Assembly: GCA_021773335.1 (NCBI GenBank)
Contig: JAJFKG010000009.1
Span: forward strand, 1 to 64,000
Length of the DNA stretch: 64,000 nt
Reading direction: 5' to 3'
From: Gammaproteobacteria bacterium
GTDB lineage: Bacteria; Pseudomonadota; Gammaproteobacteria; JAJFKG01
Shown here piece after piece: positions 28,208 through 36,429 of the stretch; within the stretch, counting starts at the first letter, position 1; every line of letters starts with the position of its first letter. The notes beneath the pieces were generated by a model. That model ran no database searches. It was not told where the DNA came from and worked only from the letters and a program-made list of their open reading frames with translations. Both the position numbers and the translations under genes were made by a program.

Positions 28208-28966
28208 TTAACTAATGCTATTCACATTGTAGCGCCGGCAAATAACTTCATTAAAATCACCACACACAGCGACCGCAGCTTTGAACTCACCACCCACATT
28301 GATATCCGCCAAACACCACCCGCGCGCCTTCTCCACACTCCCCTCAAAACGCAGCAACCGCGCCGGCTGCCCCGGCTCTAAACTCACATCAAAGGTATCC
28401 AAAGCATGAAACAAACCTTCGCCTACCGCCTTGATAAAAGCTTCCTTACGCGTCCACGCATTAAAAAACCCCTCCGTACGCAGCGCAAAGGGCAAAGCTA
28501 ATAAGCGGTCTTGCTCATCTTTAGAAAAAAACCGTTTCGCCACATCCAAGCCAGCAAAATCTTCACGGATCAACTCAATATCAACCCCCAGCTCTTGTCC
28601 CAACCCAAAGGCAAACAATCCCTGCCCATGCGAATGCGACACATTAAACTGTAAGCTCACTGGATTTTGCTCAACCACAATGCTCGGCTTACCGCGTTGC
28701 GCATAAGCAAAGGCAATGTCAGTCGCATCGATACCAAGGTACTCAGCCAATAAACAACGTAACGCGCCACGTGCAGCCACAAAATGGGTCCGGTCTTTAG
28801 CAAATACAAAACGCAATGCGCGCACTTGCTCATCCTCACTCAATAAAGGCCACAAACTCTCATAGATATTTTCTTTAATTGCCAAATCTGCGCGCCAAAG
28901 GTGCACAACACCAGGCTTTAAGGCAACCACTTGTGTGGTTGGAGGCCAATGTTCAACATCCATCAT
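28208..28966 (-). CDS. 4'-phosphopantetheinyl transferase, Sfp type
   Basis: Transfers phosphopantetheine from CoA to a carrier-protein serine. It has 252 residues. Signature residues: Phe-Asn-Val-Ser-His-Ser-His near residue 108, Gly-Val-Asp-Ile-Glu near 127, Phe-Phe-Ser-Lys-Asp-Glu-Gln and Trp-Thr-Arg-Lys-Glu-Ala-Phe-Ile-Lys-Ala near 170-180. The size puts it in the Sfp group, not the 120-residue AcpS group. No polyketide or nonribosomal synthase is near, so its carrier could be fatty-acid ACP or a cluster elsewhere. It is downstream of putP by 32 bases on the same strand. Confidence 0.93.
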   Translation of the reverse strand: MMDVEHWPPTTQVVALKPGVVHLWRADLAIKENIYESLWPLLSEDEQVRALRFVFAKDRTHFVAARGALRCLLAEYLGIDATDIAFAYAQRGKPSIVVEQNPVSLQFNVSHSHGQGLFAFGLGQELGVDIELIREDFAGLDVAKRFFSKDEQDRLLALPFALRTEGFFNAWTRKEAFIKAVGEGLFHALDTFDVSLEPGQPARLLRFEGSVEKARGWCLADINVGGEFKAAVAVCGDFNEVICRRYNVNSIS

Positions 28967-28998
28967 TATTATTCTTCTTCTCCTTTATAACTATTTTC

Positions 28999-30483
28999 TT
29001 AGTGCTGCAAGATATCGTTAACCTCATTAAATTCTCGTCGAATCGCAGCTGAAGGTGGCATCGTCAACAGACTCACCACCACAATCGACAAACAACTCAC
29101 TATAAAGCCTGGTACCAATAAGTATAAATGGAATATGCCACCCAAACCGTGTAACGCCCACCACGTAATTGCCGTCACCGCTCCCAGCACTATCCCCGCC
29201 ACAGCACCTGCTTTATTAATGCGAGGCCAATATAAAGAAAATAAAATCACTGGGCCAAACGAAGCACCTAAACCACCCCAACCATAACTCACCAGTTTTA
29301 ACACATTATTTTTCGGATTATAGGCAAAGGCGAAAGCCACGCACGCGATTATAAACACAGCAATACGACTCACCATCAATAACTCTCGAGCACTCGCTTT
29401 ATGCGGACGCAAAAAGCGACGATAAAAGTCTTCCGTCACCGCACTCGCAGATGCTAGTAGCTGTGCCGCAATCGTACTCATGATCGCCGATAACACCGCC
29501 GCTAATAATATCCCTGTCACCCAGGGGTTAAATAACACATGAGCAAATTGCAAAAAGTCTTCTTCAGGATTAGCCAAAGGCGAGTTCCTAAAATAGGCCA
29601 CACCAACCAAACCTGTAAACATCGCACCATATAAAGCAACGATCATCCACAGCATACATATAAAACGAGCCTTGGGAATTTCTGCTTTACTCTTGGTTGC
29701 CATAAAACGCACTAGAATATGCGGCTGACCAAAATAACCTAAGCCCCACGCTAATAAACCAATCACCGTCACCCAGTCAAAGTCGGTTAAGGCGTCGGTA
29801 TACTTACTACTAATGCCAGCAAGTATCGTCATAGTCTGCTGCCAACTACCGACGTGCCAAATCGCGACACTAGGCACGACAATTAGGGCAATAAACATCA
29901 ATGTCCCTTGAAAAAAATCGACCCAACTCACCGCTAAAAACCCACCTATACAGGTGTAACTCACTAGGGCGACTGCCCCAATAAATAATGCCGTATGATA
30001 ACTTAATCCAAAAGTCGATTGAAATAAAATCGCACCACCCACAAAACCGGCTGCCGCATAAATAGTGAAAAAGCTCATCACCACTAAAGCCGTAACAATA
30101 CGTAAAGTACCACTACCATCATGAAAGCGGTTATCTAAATAGGCCGGTATCGTTAAAGCATCTTTGACCTGCTCGGTATACACACGCAAACGCGCCGCCA
30201 CAAATTGCCAATTGAGATAAGCCCCTAAAACCAAACCAATCGGCATGAAAATTTGGTTAATACCATGCGCATAAAAGGCACCGGGCAAACCCAATAATAA
30301 CCACCCACTCATATCCGAAGCGCCCACACCCATCGCAGCGATAGCACCACCTAAGCGTCGTCCGCCCAGCATGTAATCCGACAGATTTCGAGTTACTCGA
30401 CTGGCAACAATACCGATCCCAAAGATAATCATGAAACAAATTACAAACGTAGTGATGATGTCTATATGCACGTGATGTAACAA
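28999..30483 (-). CDS. putP: sodium/proline symporter PutP
   Basis: Sodium:solute symporter family (SSF), 494 residues with about 13 transmembrane helices. Conserved Ser-Asp-Tyr-Met-Leu-Gly-Gly-Arg-Arg-Leu near residue 34, Gly-Ala-Ser-Asp-Met-Ser-Gly-Trp near 54 and Gly-Leu-Gly-Tyr-Phe-Gln-Pro-His near 253 fit PutP. The start is uncertain: TTG at 30483 has AAGAAGG immediately before it (too close) and GTG at 30471 has it 12 bases away. A 43-codon membrane-protein gene lies just upstream and is likely to be a partner. Confidence 0.9.
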   Translation of the reverse strand: MLHHVHIDIITTFVICFMIIFGIGIVASRVTRNLSDYMLGGRRLGGAIAAMGVGASDMSGWLLLGLPGAFYAHGINQIFMPIGLVLGAYLNWQFVAARLRVYTEQVKDALTIPAYLDNRFHDGSGTLRIVTALVVMSFFTIYAAAGFVGGAILFQSTFGLSYHTALFIGAVALVSYTCIGGFLAVSWVDFFQGTLMFIALIVVPSVAIWHVGSWQQTMTILAGISSKYTDALTDFDWVTVIGLLAWGLGYFGQPHILVRFMATKSKAEIPKARFICMLWMIVALYGAMFTGLVGVAYFRNSPLANPEEDFLQFAHVLFNPWVTGILLAAVLSAIMSTIAAQLLASASAVTEDFYRRFLRPHKASARELLMVSRIAVFIIACVAFAFAYNPKNNVLKLVSYGWGGLGASFGPVILFSLYWPRINKAGAVAGIVLGAVTAITWWALHGLGGIFHLYLLVPGFIVSCLSIVVVSLLTMPPSAAIRREFNEVNDILQH

Positions 30484-30488
30484 CCTTC

Positions 30489-30620
30489 TTATTTTTTCTT
30501 ATCTAACGATGAACGTTGGCGTGAACAAACTTGCCCGAGAAATTCCCAAGCCACAACCATTGCCACCAAGGGCATAGGCACAAGAATCAAAAACCAAGTC
30601 AATGCTGTGAAGCTCGCCAT
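30489..30620 (-). CDS. 43-residue membrane peptide preceding putP
   Basis: A short gene running from ATG 30620 to TAA at 30491-30489. The peptide has one hydrophobic helix (about residues 6-28, from Ala-Leu-Thr-Trp-Phe-Leu-Ile-Leu to Ala-Met-Val-Val-Ala-Trp) and a positively charged tail Ser-Arg-Gln-Arg-Ser ... Lys-Lys-Lys. GGAGG lies upstream, 11 bases before ATG 30620 and two before an in-frame ATG at 30629. It ends six bases before the putP frame opens. Tiny single-span partners are known for several sodium symporter families, so I infer a PutP accessory subunit. The evidence is position and topology only. Confidence 0.6.
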   Translation of the reverse strand: MASFTALTWFLILVPMPLVAMVVAWEFLGQVCSRQRSSLDKKK

Positions 30621-30685
30621 AGTACACATGTCCTCCAAACACTATGCAAAAAAGCACTTTTTTATAGCAATCTAATGCAAAAGCG

Positions 30686-30694
30686 TGTTATAAT
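30686..30694 (+). promoter_or_regulatory. extended -10 promoter of the S24 regulator
   Basis: TG-T-TATAAT (30686-30694) is an extended -10 element with no good -35. It would start a transcript with a leader of about 260 bases into the regulator gene at 30963. A palindrome lies just downstream of the expected start site. Confidence 0.5.
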
Positions 30695-30701
30695 GCTTCA
30701 A

Positions 30702-30723
30702 ATTTCGCCGAATTAAGCGAAAT
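30702..30723. promoter_or_regulatory. palindromic operator candidate
   Basis: ATTTCGC and GCGAAAT are perfect inverted 7-base arms with an 8-base spacer, eight bases after the extended -10. Position and size suit a dimeric helix-turn-helix repressor; autoregulation by the S24-type regulator downstream is a natural guess. The rest of the leader to 30960 shows no gene. Confidence 0.45.
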
Positions 30724-30962
30724 ACTAATTAAAATTAATTTTCTTTCAAATACTTATTTGATACTTGAATTACTTTCTGCCAATGTGGAATCAATTCCTT
30801 TGCGGCGAATGTCGTTCAATTTTACTAACTTTCGCCCCAAGCGCCTTGGTTTACTGTATCTACTTGTAAGCCCTTGACGCAAAGGGAGATTGTTTGTTGC
30901 AACGGGGTACACCAGCCTAACAAATCTTAGGGGGGTTATCCATAACAAGAGGCGTGGTAACT

Positions 30963-31667
30963 ATGAATAATGTCGTATCAGCTGCAAGACCTAAGATCAA
31001 TGAAATCTTGCGTAAACTCATGAGTGAAATGCGGATTACCGAGGCAGAGCTTGCTCGCCGTACCGGTACACCTCAACCCACTTTACACCGAATTTTATCA
31101 GGCTCAACCCGTTCACCTCGCGGTGAATCTTTGAGTCGTCTAGCTAACTTTTTCTCAATCACCATCAGCCAGCTAATTGGTGATGACCCTTTACCTAATG
31201 AACGTATCCCTGGTACTCATAATCCTAATGTCCGTAGTTGGGCTTCTGTACCAATGATTAGCTTGGAAGATGTTTTGGCATGGCCTTCGATCAAAGAAAC
31301 CATGCAAGAGACCAATTGGTCTTCTTGGACAACAACCGACGTAGATATCACTGCCGACACTTACGCCATTAGTGTTCGCAATGAGACCCTCAATCCACGT
31401 TTCCCGCAAGGCACTGTACTTATTGTGGATCCGACGGTTCGCGCTGAAGACCGCGACTATGTGGTTGTGCAAACGCAAGGACAACGTATCGCAACGGTTA
31501 AGCAGTTATTGCTTGATGGCCAGGATATGTATCTCAAACCACTTAATCCAGAATTCCAAACCACTATGTTAGGTGGCGAGCACACCATTCTAGGCGTTGT
31601 CTTGCAAGCACGCACCGACACGCGTCGCAATACGCAACGTGTGGCCATGAAGGAAGCTGTCGAATAG
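30963..31667 (+). CDS. XRE/S24-type transcriptional regulator lacking cleavage residues
   Basis: LexA/CI-like layout, 234 residues from ATG 30963; a GTG three codons earlier is too close to the ribosome binding site. N-terminal helix-turn-helix (about residues 12-72, with Glu-Ala-Glu-Leu-Ala-Arg-Arg-Thr-Gly-Thr-Pro-Gln-Pro-Thr-Leu) and C-terminal S24 peptidase-like domain (about 95-215). The active-site Lys is kept (Lys180 in Ala-Thr-Val-Lys-Gln-Leu). The catalytic Ser-Met position of the usual Gly-Asp-Ser-Met-x-Pro reads Asn140-Glu-Thr142-Leu-Asn-Pro, so Ser is replaced by Thr. The Ala-Gly cleavage site is Asp-Val-Leu-Ala-Trp (103-107). It is probably a stable regulator not inactivated by RecA, perhaps sensing by dimerisation. 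A terminator follows. Confidence 0.85.
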   Translation: MNNVVSAARPKINEILRKLMSEMRITEAELARRTGTPQPTLHRILSGSTRSPRGESLSRLANFFSITISQLIGDDPLPNERIPGTHNPNVRSWASVPMISLEDVLAWPSIKETMQETNWSSWTTTDVDITADTYAISVRNETLNPRFPQGTVLIVDPTVRAEDRDYVVVQTQGQRIATVKQLLLDGQDMYLKPLNPEFQTTMLGGEHTILGVVLQARTDTRRNTQRVAMKEAVE

Positions 31668-31700
31668 TTCAATCCAACGTAAGTTACTTAAACGCAATGA

Positions 31701-31731
31701 AAAAGCCCTGACATAGTTAGGGCTTTTTTTT
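31701..31731 (+). terminator. Rho-independent terminator after the S24 regulator
   Basis: AAAAGCCCT, a nine-base loop and AGGGCTTTTTTTT. Stem and T-run fit the plus strand. The A-run on the other side could serve weakly in the opposite direction. Confidence 0.85.
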
Positions 31732-31838
31732 GCATTGCTGGCCGCAGGGATGGGACCAGCCTGATAGGTTACCAATTTCGCGCCGTTCTGTCAGGCCCAA
31801 GCTACAGGACTTGTCTTGATGACAGAGGTGGCGCTGTC

Positions 31839-33500
31839 TTATTGCTGAGTCGCTGCCTTGGGTGCAGGCTTAGTTGCAGGTGCTGCGGGTTCGCTGTTCT
31901 CGTTAGATTGCATCATTTGTCGCACTTGCTGCATGGGTACGCCATTTAATAAGAACTGCTTATCCTTGTAACTCAAGGTAATGCTGTAATCACCATCTTT
32001 ATGCAACACAATGCCATCCTTAAGCCACTGGTGTAATTGCGATTGCGCGGATTGTTGTGGACTTTTATGTGCACCATGCGGTTGCGTTGATTGCGTATGC
32101 TCTGCCACTACCCCTGCTAACAATTGCGACGCTTGATGCTGGGCTGACTGTTGCCCTGCACCTGAAATAGGTTGTTGCGCTTTAAAACGCTGTGCTTGTT
32201 GTTGTTTGAATTGCAACATATCACCCACTAAACTCTCTGCAATTTTCGTGGGGACACGTAAACCTAGGGAGGCATTGGCACCAATTAACAAACTCAACAT
32301 ACCCGTTACAGGCTGTTGGGCCGCAGTTTCGCGTTTATCCGGGAAGGCAAGATGCGCATGCGCGGTTACCGGACCCTTTGGCGTTTGTACCGATAAGGAT
32401 TTAACATCGAGCTGCGCACCACGATCGAGTAAAGCTGGCAATAAATCAATAAAACGCGCTTGCAACACTTTTAACTGCGCTTGCTGCGCAATCATAGCGG
32501 CTTGTGAAACAGCCTGTTGCGAAGCCTGGCTTACATCTCGGTTAACTTTGTTGGCAAGCTGATGCAAACGCGCTAGCGTGATTGCATCGAGATTACGAAT
32601 GCTTGCTTCGTAATGCGCAGGGCCCACTACTTTATTGCCGACCTTAACTTGCTTAATATCAACCAATGCATGCGTACTAATTAAACCTTTGTGTGCTTTT
32701 GTGCTAGTTTGGCCATTAAAATCTTGTAACGCAAAAACTGCCTTACCGCCACTGCGGTAAACCACCAGCGGCACTTTGACATTGCCATCACCTATCCACA
32801 AACCTGCTGCATTGGCATCACGATGCTGTGCTAACTCGATAGCAATTTTCGATAGTCGCCACTCATTATCATCAAACACCAAACTACCGCCAAATAAATT
32901 GGCATTACCTTTAAATTTATTAAATTTATTAGACAACCACCACTCGCCATTAGCACCTTGCCAATTGACATAGATCTTAGCTGCTTGATCAACATAAGCA
33001 ACACCGTGGCTAATAAAAACATTATAAATATTATTATTAAAACCAATAGTTGTTTCTGTCATCAATAAATCGGTTTGTCCCATGAAGTTTTTCAATAAAA
33101 TTTGATTTGACTTTCCTAGGCTGAGTGTCGCTAGAATCAAGGCTTGGCCAAAACGCAAATGAACATCACCTTTATTGTTAATTGCAAACAGCAAGGGACC
33201 GTGATCAATTTGCGCATCTACCGAAAATGATAATGGTGCATTGATTTGTAACCCTTTTCCCGTAATATAATGACGAAATTTTTGCTGTAATTCGGGATTA
33301 GTTGGCATCACCGTCAAGCGTGCTCGTGAAGTAAACCAACGACGCTGATAGCTATCTAATTTCACTTCTGCCGGAAAAAAAGTTGGTAACACACTCACTA
33401 GTTCTTTGACTTTGGACTCAGCCAATTTGCCCATGACATAAGGCAAGCCAAGAAAGACGACCATAACCACAATAAAAAGTGTCAGTAGCCATTTGCGCAT
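31839..33500 (-). CDS. YdgA/DUF945-family protein
   Basis: Large protein of 553 residues with an N-terminal signal anchor (about 4-24). The opening after the membrane segment, including Tyr-Gln-Arg-Arg-Trp-Phe-Thr-Ser-Arg-Ala, is typical of the DUF945 (YdgA/YihF) family, whose members are periplasmic or inner-membrane anchored and of unknown function. The middle is beta-rich; a Gln-rich helix is at about 320-345, and the C-terminal 40 residues are an Ala/Pro/Lys-rich tail. It is probably expressed on its own. Confidence 0.8.
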   Translation of the reverse strand: MRKWLLTLFIVVMVVFLGLPYVMGKLAESKVKELVSVLPTFFPAEVKLDSYQRRWFTSRARLTVMPTNPELQQKFRHYITGKGLQINAPLSFSVDAQIDHGPLLFAINNKGDVHLRFGQALILATLSLGKSNQILLKNFMGQTDLLMTETTIGFNNNIYNVFISHGVAYVDQAAKIYVNWQGANGEWWLSNKFNKFKGNANLFGGSLVFDDNEWRLSKIAIELAQHRDANAAGLWIGDGNVKVPLVVYRSGGKAVFALQDFNGQTSTKAHKGLISTHALVDIKQVKVGNKVVGPAHYEASIRNLDAITLARLHQLANKVNRDVSQASQQAVSQAAMIAQQAQLKVLQARFIDLLPALLDRGAQLDVKSLSVQTPKGPVTAHAHLAFPDKRETAAQQPVTGMLSLLIGANASLGLRVPTKIAESLVGDMLQFKQQQAQRFKAQQPISGAGQQSAQHQASQLLAGVVAEHTQSTQPHGAHKSPQQSAQSQLHQWLKDGIVLHKDGDYSITLSYKDKQFLLNGVPMQQVRQMMQSNENSEPAAPATKPAPKAATQQ

Positions 33501-33585
33501 GTATTAAGCTCCATTTGCGATTAATATCAGATCAAATCCGCCAGTTAAGCGAGTTTGATCGAACAGTTATGTAAATACTAAGTGA

Positions 33586-34512
33586 TTATGCCGCGCGTTT
33601 TGCTGGCGTATTCATCCTCGTTGCAGCCTGATTGACGACCGGTTTAATCGTCGCTACAGGTCGCACCCATGGCTGCAAATGCTGTATAGAACCAGGTAAT
33701 TTCTTAATTGCGGCGACTGCGGCATGTGGACTTGGATAATGTCCATACGTCATGATGTACCAATCTTTACCTTGATAGATAGTATGGTAATACATGACTT
33801 CATCTTGCAAATGATGTTGTGCCGCATATTTTTGTAATGTGCTCTTACGATAGTCACCCATTAACTGCAAGGTATATTTGCCATTGCCGTGGCTTGCAGC
33901 GGTTTTACCATAGCTATTAGTTGCTGTGAGTAAAGGGGGTTGTGACAGCTTGCTCGTTGCAGCCTGGCTAGTTGCAGCGTGAGTCACAGTTTTTTTGGTT
34001 GCCACAGCTTGCGTTTTTTGCGCTTTAGCAACGTTGGTTTGTGTCGTATTCGTCTTGGCAGTTTTAACCACTTGTGGTTTTACTTGCTTAGCCTGTGCTT
34101 GAGCATGTGACGTCGTTGCTGCACTTGCCGTTTTGCTGACCTTGCCAGCAGTATTCTGTTTCGCTTGCGCCACTTGGGTTTGATCACTCTTATAAAGTAC
34201 GGCTAAGGCTTTAACGGCAGGGGGATAATTTTGCTCAGCAGCCTTCTGTATCCATTGGCGTGACAATTGTTCATTTTGCGCAACACCTTGACCATAGTAG
34301 TACATATAACCTAAAGCATATTGCGCTTCTGGATTACCCCGGCGCGCCAACGGCGCTAATTGACTATAGGCTTGTTGGTAATTGCCCTCTAGAAAACTGA
34401 CCTTACCTTGTTGTAAACCCGATGAACTGGTAGCACAACCTGTATTGAACAGAACTGTTACCCCTAAAAAAATCATACTGACAGTGATGATCAATCGTTT
34501 TTGCTGTGACAC
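33586..34512 (-). CDS. lipoprotein with Sel1 repeats and a SPOR domain
   Basis: Function inferred from domains. 308 residues. A lipoprotein signal (Phe-Asn-Thr-Gly-Cys, Cys26) targets it to the envelope. Two Sel1/TPR repeats follow at about 35-108, with Ala-Gln-Tyr-Ala-Leu-Gly-Tyr-Met-Tyr-Tyr-Tyr-Gly-Gln-Gly. An Ala/Thr/Lys/Gln low-complexity linker spans about 110-205. A C-terminal SPOR-like domain (about 210-285, starting Tyr-Thr-Leu-Gln-Leu-Met-Gly) would bind denuded septal peptidoglycan. The combination suggests an outer-membrane protein at the division site. It is monocistronic. Confidence 0.8.
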   Translation of the reverse strand: MSQQKRLIITVSMIFLGVTVLFNTGCATSSSGLQQGKVSFLEGNYQQAYSQLAPLARRGNPEAQYALGYMYYYGQGVAQNEQLSRQWIQKAAEQNYPPAVKALAVLYKSDQTQVAQAKQNTAGKVSKTASAATTSHAQAQAKQVKPQVVKTAKTNTTQTNVAKAQKTQAVATKKTVTHAATSQAATSKLSQPPLLTATNSYGKTAASHGNGKYTLQLMGDYRKSTLQKYAAQHHLQDEVMYYHTIYQGKDWYIMTYGHYPSPHAAVAAIKKLPGSIQHLQPWVRPVATIKPVVNQAATRMNTPAKRAA

Positions 34513-34785
34513 GTTGCTTTCCTCATTTGGCTAGTTACCTGGGTTACTGCAAAACCCATCCTTGTATTCTTTGCAAAGGCAGGCGCCTTAACCCGCCATT
34601 ATCCGGAAAACCGTAGGACCACGCAATAAGTTAACTATGATTAAGTCCAGCTTACCCAGTACTGAGGCAAACTATTGCCAGTTCAAGGAGTTAAGTGCCC
34701 ATTAGGGACATTTTAAAAACAGGTAACTCTGAACTTTTCGCTCTGATTTTAGTCATATGACCATCAACTGTTTGAAATATAGATT

Positions 34786-36363
34786 ATGACTAATCACTCT
34801 TATGCTTGGCGGCGTCTACTAATAGTGAGCGTTGCCTTACCCTTGCTCTGCTTGCCAGCCATGTGCTGGGCGGCGAACTGTGCGCAATCTGAGCTCACAC
34901 CACGCAATAAGTTGGACGACATCCTTCCATATTTTGAACAATATGCACAGCAAGCGATGCGTGAGTGGCGCGTCCCCGGCATGGCTATCGCTATTGTGAA
35001 AGACAATAAAGTTGTTTACCTCAAGGGTTTTGGCAAGCGCGATTATGTCGATGGTGGCATTGTTGATGAAAATACTGTTTTTCAAATTGGTTCGATCGCC
35101 AAAGGTTTTAGCACAGTATTACTCGCCCAACTCGTCGATACGGATGAACTCAAGTGGCAACATCCCGTCAGACGTTACTTACCGAGCTTTACCCTTTACG
35201 ATGATTGGATTTCAAAACACTTTTCGATTGAAGACTTGCTGACTCAGCGCAGTGGCCTACCGCCGTATGCTGGTTTTTATTATGTCATGCTCGGTGCTAA
35301 CCGTAGTGAAGCAATTCACGCCTTACGTTATCTAGAACCAGTGAGTGAATTTCGTGATAATTTCTCGTATCAAAATATTTTATATTTGGTCGCGGCAGCA
35401 ATTGCCGAAAAACTCACAGGCCAAACCTGGGAGACTTTAATACAAGAAAAATTATTCACACCATTGAACATGCACAACGCTTCTACAAATTTGTCTGGCT
35501 TACTTAATCACGATAACACCAGCAGCCTACACCGCGTACAAAAAGGCAAAATTACGCGGATAAAAGGCAACTGGCCTTATCATCAATGGGTATACACTTT
35601 TGCACCTGCGACTGGCATTAATGCCAGTGCCGCCGACTTGGCACAGTGGCTAATTCTACACACCAACCAAGGCAAATATGGTGATAAGCAACTGGTCAGT
35701 GCACAACAACTCAACTACATGCATTCACCCAAAAATCATGTCAATGGTGGCGCCGACAAAAATACATTCTATGGACTTTCGTGGTTTTATCAACAAGCAC
35801 ACCCGTGTCCTATTATTTGGCATGGTGGGCAAACCTCAGGTAGTCGTTCCATCATGGCATTTATCCCACAAGAAAAGCTAGGTATTGTTGTCTTAACAAA
35901 CCTACGTGGAAACCGCCTACCTGCTGCATTGGCTATGCGTTTTTTCGACCAATATTATGGTACCCCCCCTAAGCCTTGGAGCAAAGGCATGTTACGCCTA
36001 CAAAAAAAGAAAGAAGAAAGGCGTGCTGAAGCTAGAGATAAACGTAAGATACAAACCCAATTACACAGCGCACCATTGAAACTGCCATTAAAAGCCTATA
36101 CAGGTCAGTATTATAATCCTGTTTATGGTGTTACACGGATTACTTTAAAAGACAACAAATTACACTTGATCATTGGGCCTAAAAAAGCCTCGATTGAATT
36201 ACACCCCGTTTCCACAAAATTGTTTACCATGCAATGGCCAAAAATTGAAAATTACACCACGCGGATTTTATTTGTCATGGATAAACAGAATGATATCAAA
36301 GGGATGGTAGTCGAAAAATTCGCGAAAGAAGCTGGGGGTAAATTTGTGCGGATTAAGGAGTGA
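34786..36363 (+). CDS. secreted serine hydrolase, class C beta-lactamase-like
   Basis: Beta-lactamase/penicillin-binding-protein fold protein of 525 residues. Signal peptide about 1-30. The catalytic Ser103-x-x-Lys106 (Gly-Ser-Ile-Ala-Lys), Tyr195-x-Asn197 and a late Trp-His-Gly-Gly (the KTG-equivalent) are all present. After the catalytic domain comes a Lys/Arg/Glu-rich linker (about 400-425) and a C-terminal beta domain of DUF3471 type. Members act as esterases, D-amino acid peptidases or peptidoglycan hydrolases more often than as true lactamases, so resistance should not be assumed. The 272-base upstream gap shows no obvious feature. It is convergent with the MFS gene. Confidence 0.85.
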   Translation: MTNHSYAWRRLLIVSVALPLLCLPAMCWAANCAQSELTPRNKLDDILPYFEQYAQQAMREWRVPGMAIAIVKDNKVVYLKGFGKRDYVDGGIVDENTVFQIGSIAKGFSTVLLAQLVDTDELKWQHPVRRYLPSFTLYDDWISKHFSIEDLLTQRSGLPPYAGFYYVMLGANRSEAIHALRYLEPVSEFRDNFSYQNILYLVAAAIAEKLTGQTWETLIQEKLFTPLNMHNASTNLSGLLNHDNTSSLHRVQKGKITRIKGNWPYHQWVYTFAPATGINASAADLAQWLILHTNQGKYGDKQLVSAQQLNYMHSPKNHVNGGADKNTFYGLSWFYQQAHPCPIIWHGGQTSGSRSIMAFIPQEKLGIVVLTNLRGNRLPAALAMRFFDQYYGTPPKPWSKGMLRLQKKKEERRAEARDKRKIQTQLHSAPLKLPLKAYTGQYYNPVYGVTRITLKDNKLHLIIGPKKASIELHPVSTKLFTMQWPKIENYTTRILFVMDKQNDIKGMVVEKFAKEAGGKFVRIKE

Positions 36364-36429
36364 TTTGTCCATCATTCCCCACGTGATCAAGCATACCCAT
36401 TGCCGCTGCTAATCTATTCGACTGAGCAA

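Noticed and set aside
27928-28211. Plus-strand frame of 84 codons with the His-Ser-Val-Leu-Asp-Thr-Glu-Ser-Arg peptide
   Set aside because: Fully contained in repeat families A, C and D; no start signal.
30754-30948. 64-codon minus-strand frame upstream of the S24 regulator
   Set aside because: No ribosome binding site and it overlaps the regulator's leader; composition is not protein-like.
34786-36363. True beta-lactamase resistance gene
   Set aside because: The fold and motifs are shared by many esterases and peptidases; the DUF3471-type tail is not typical of AmpC.
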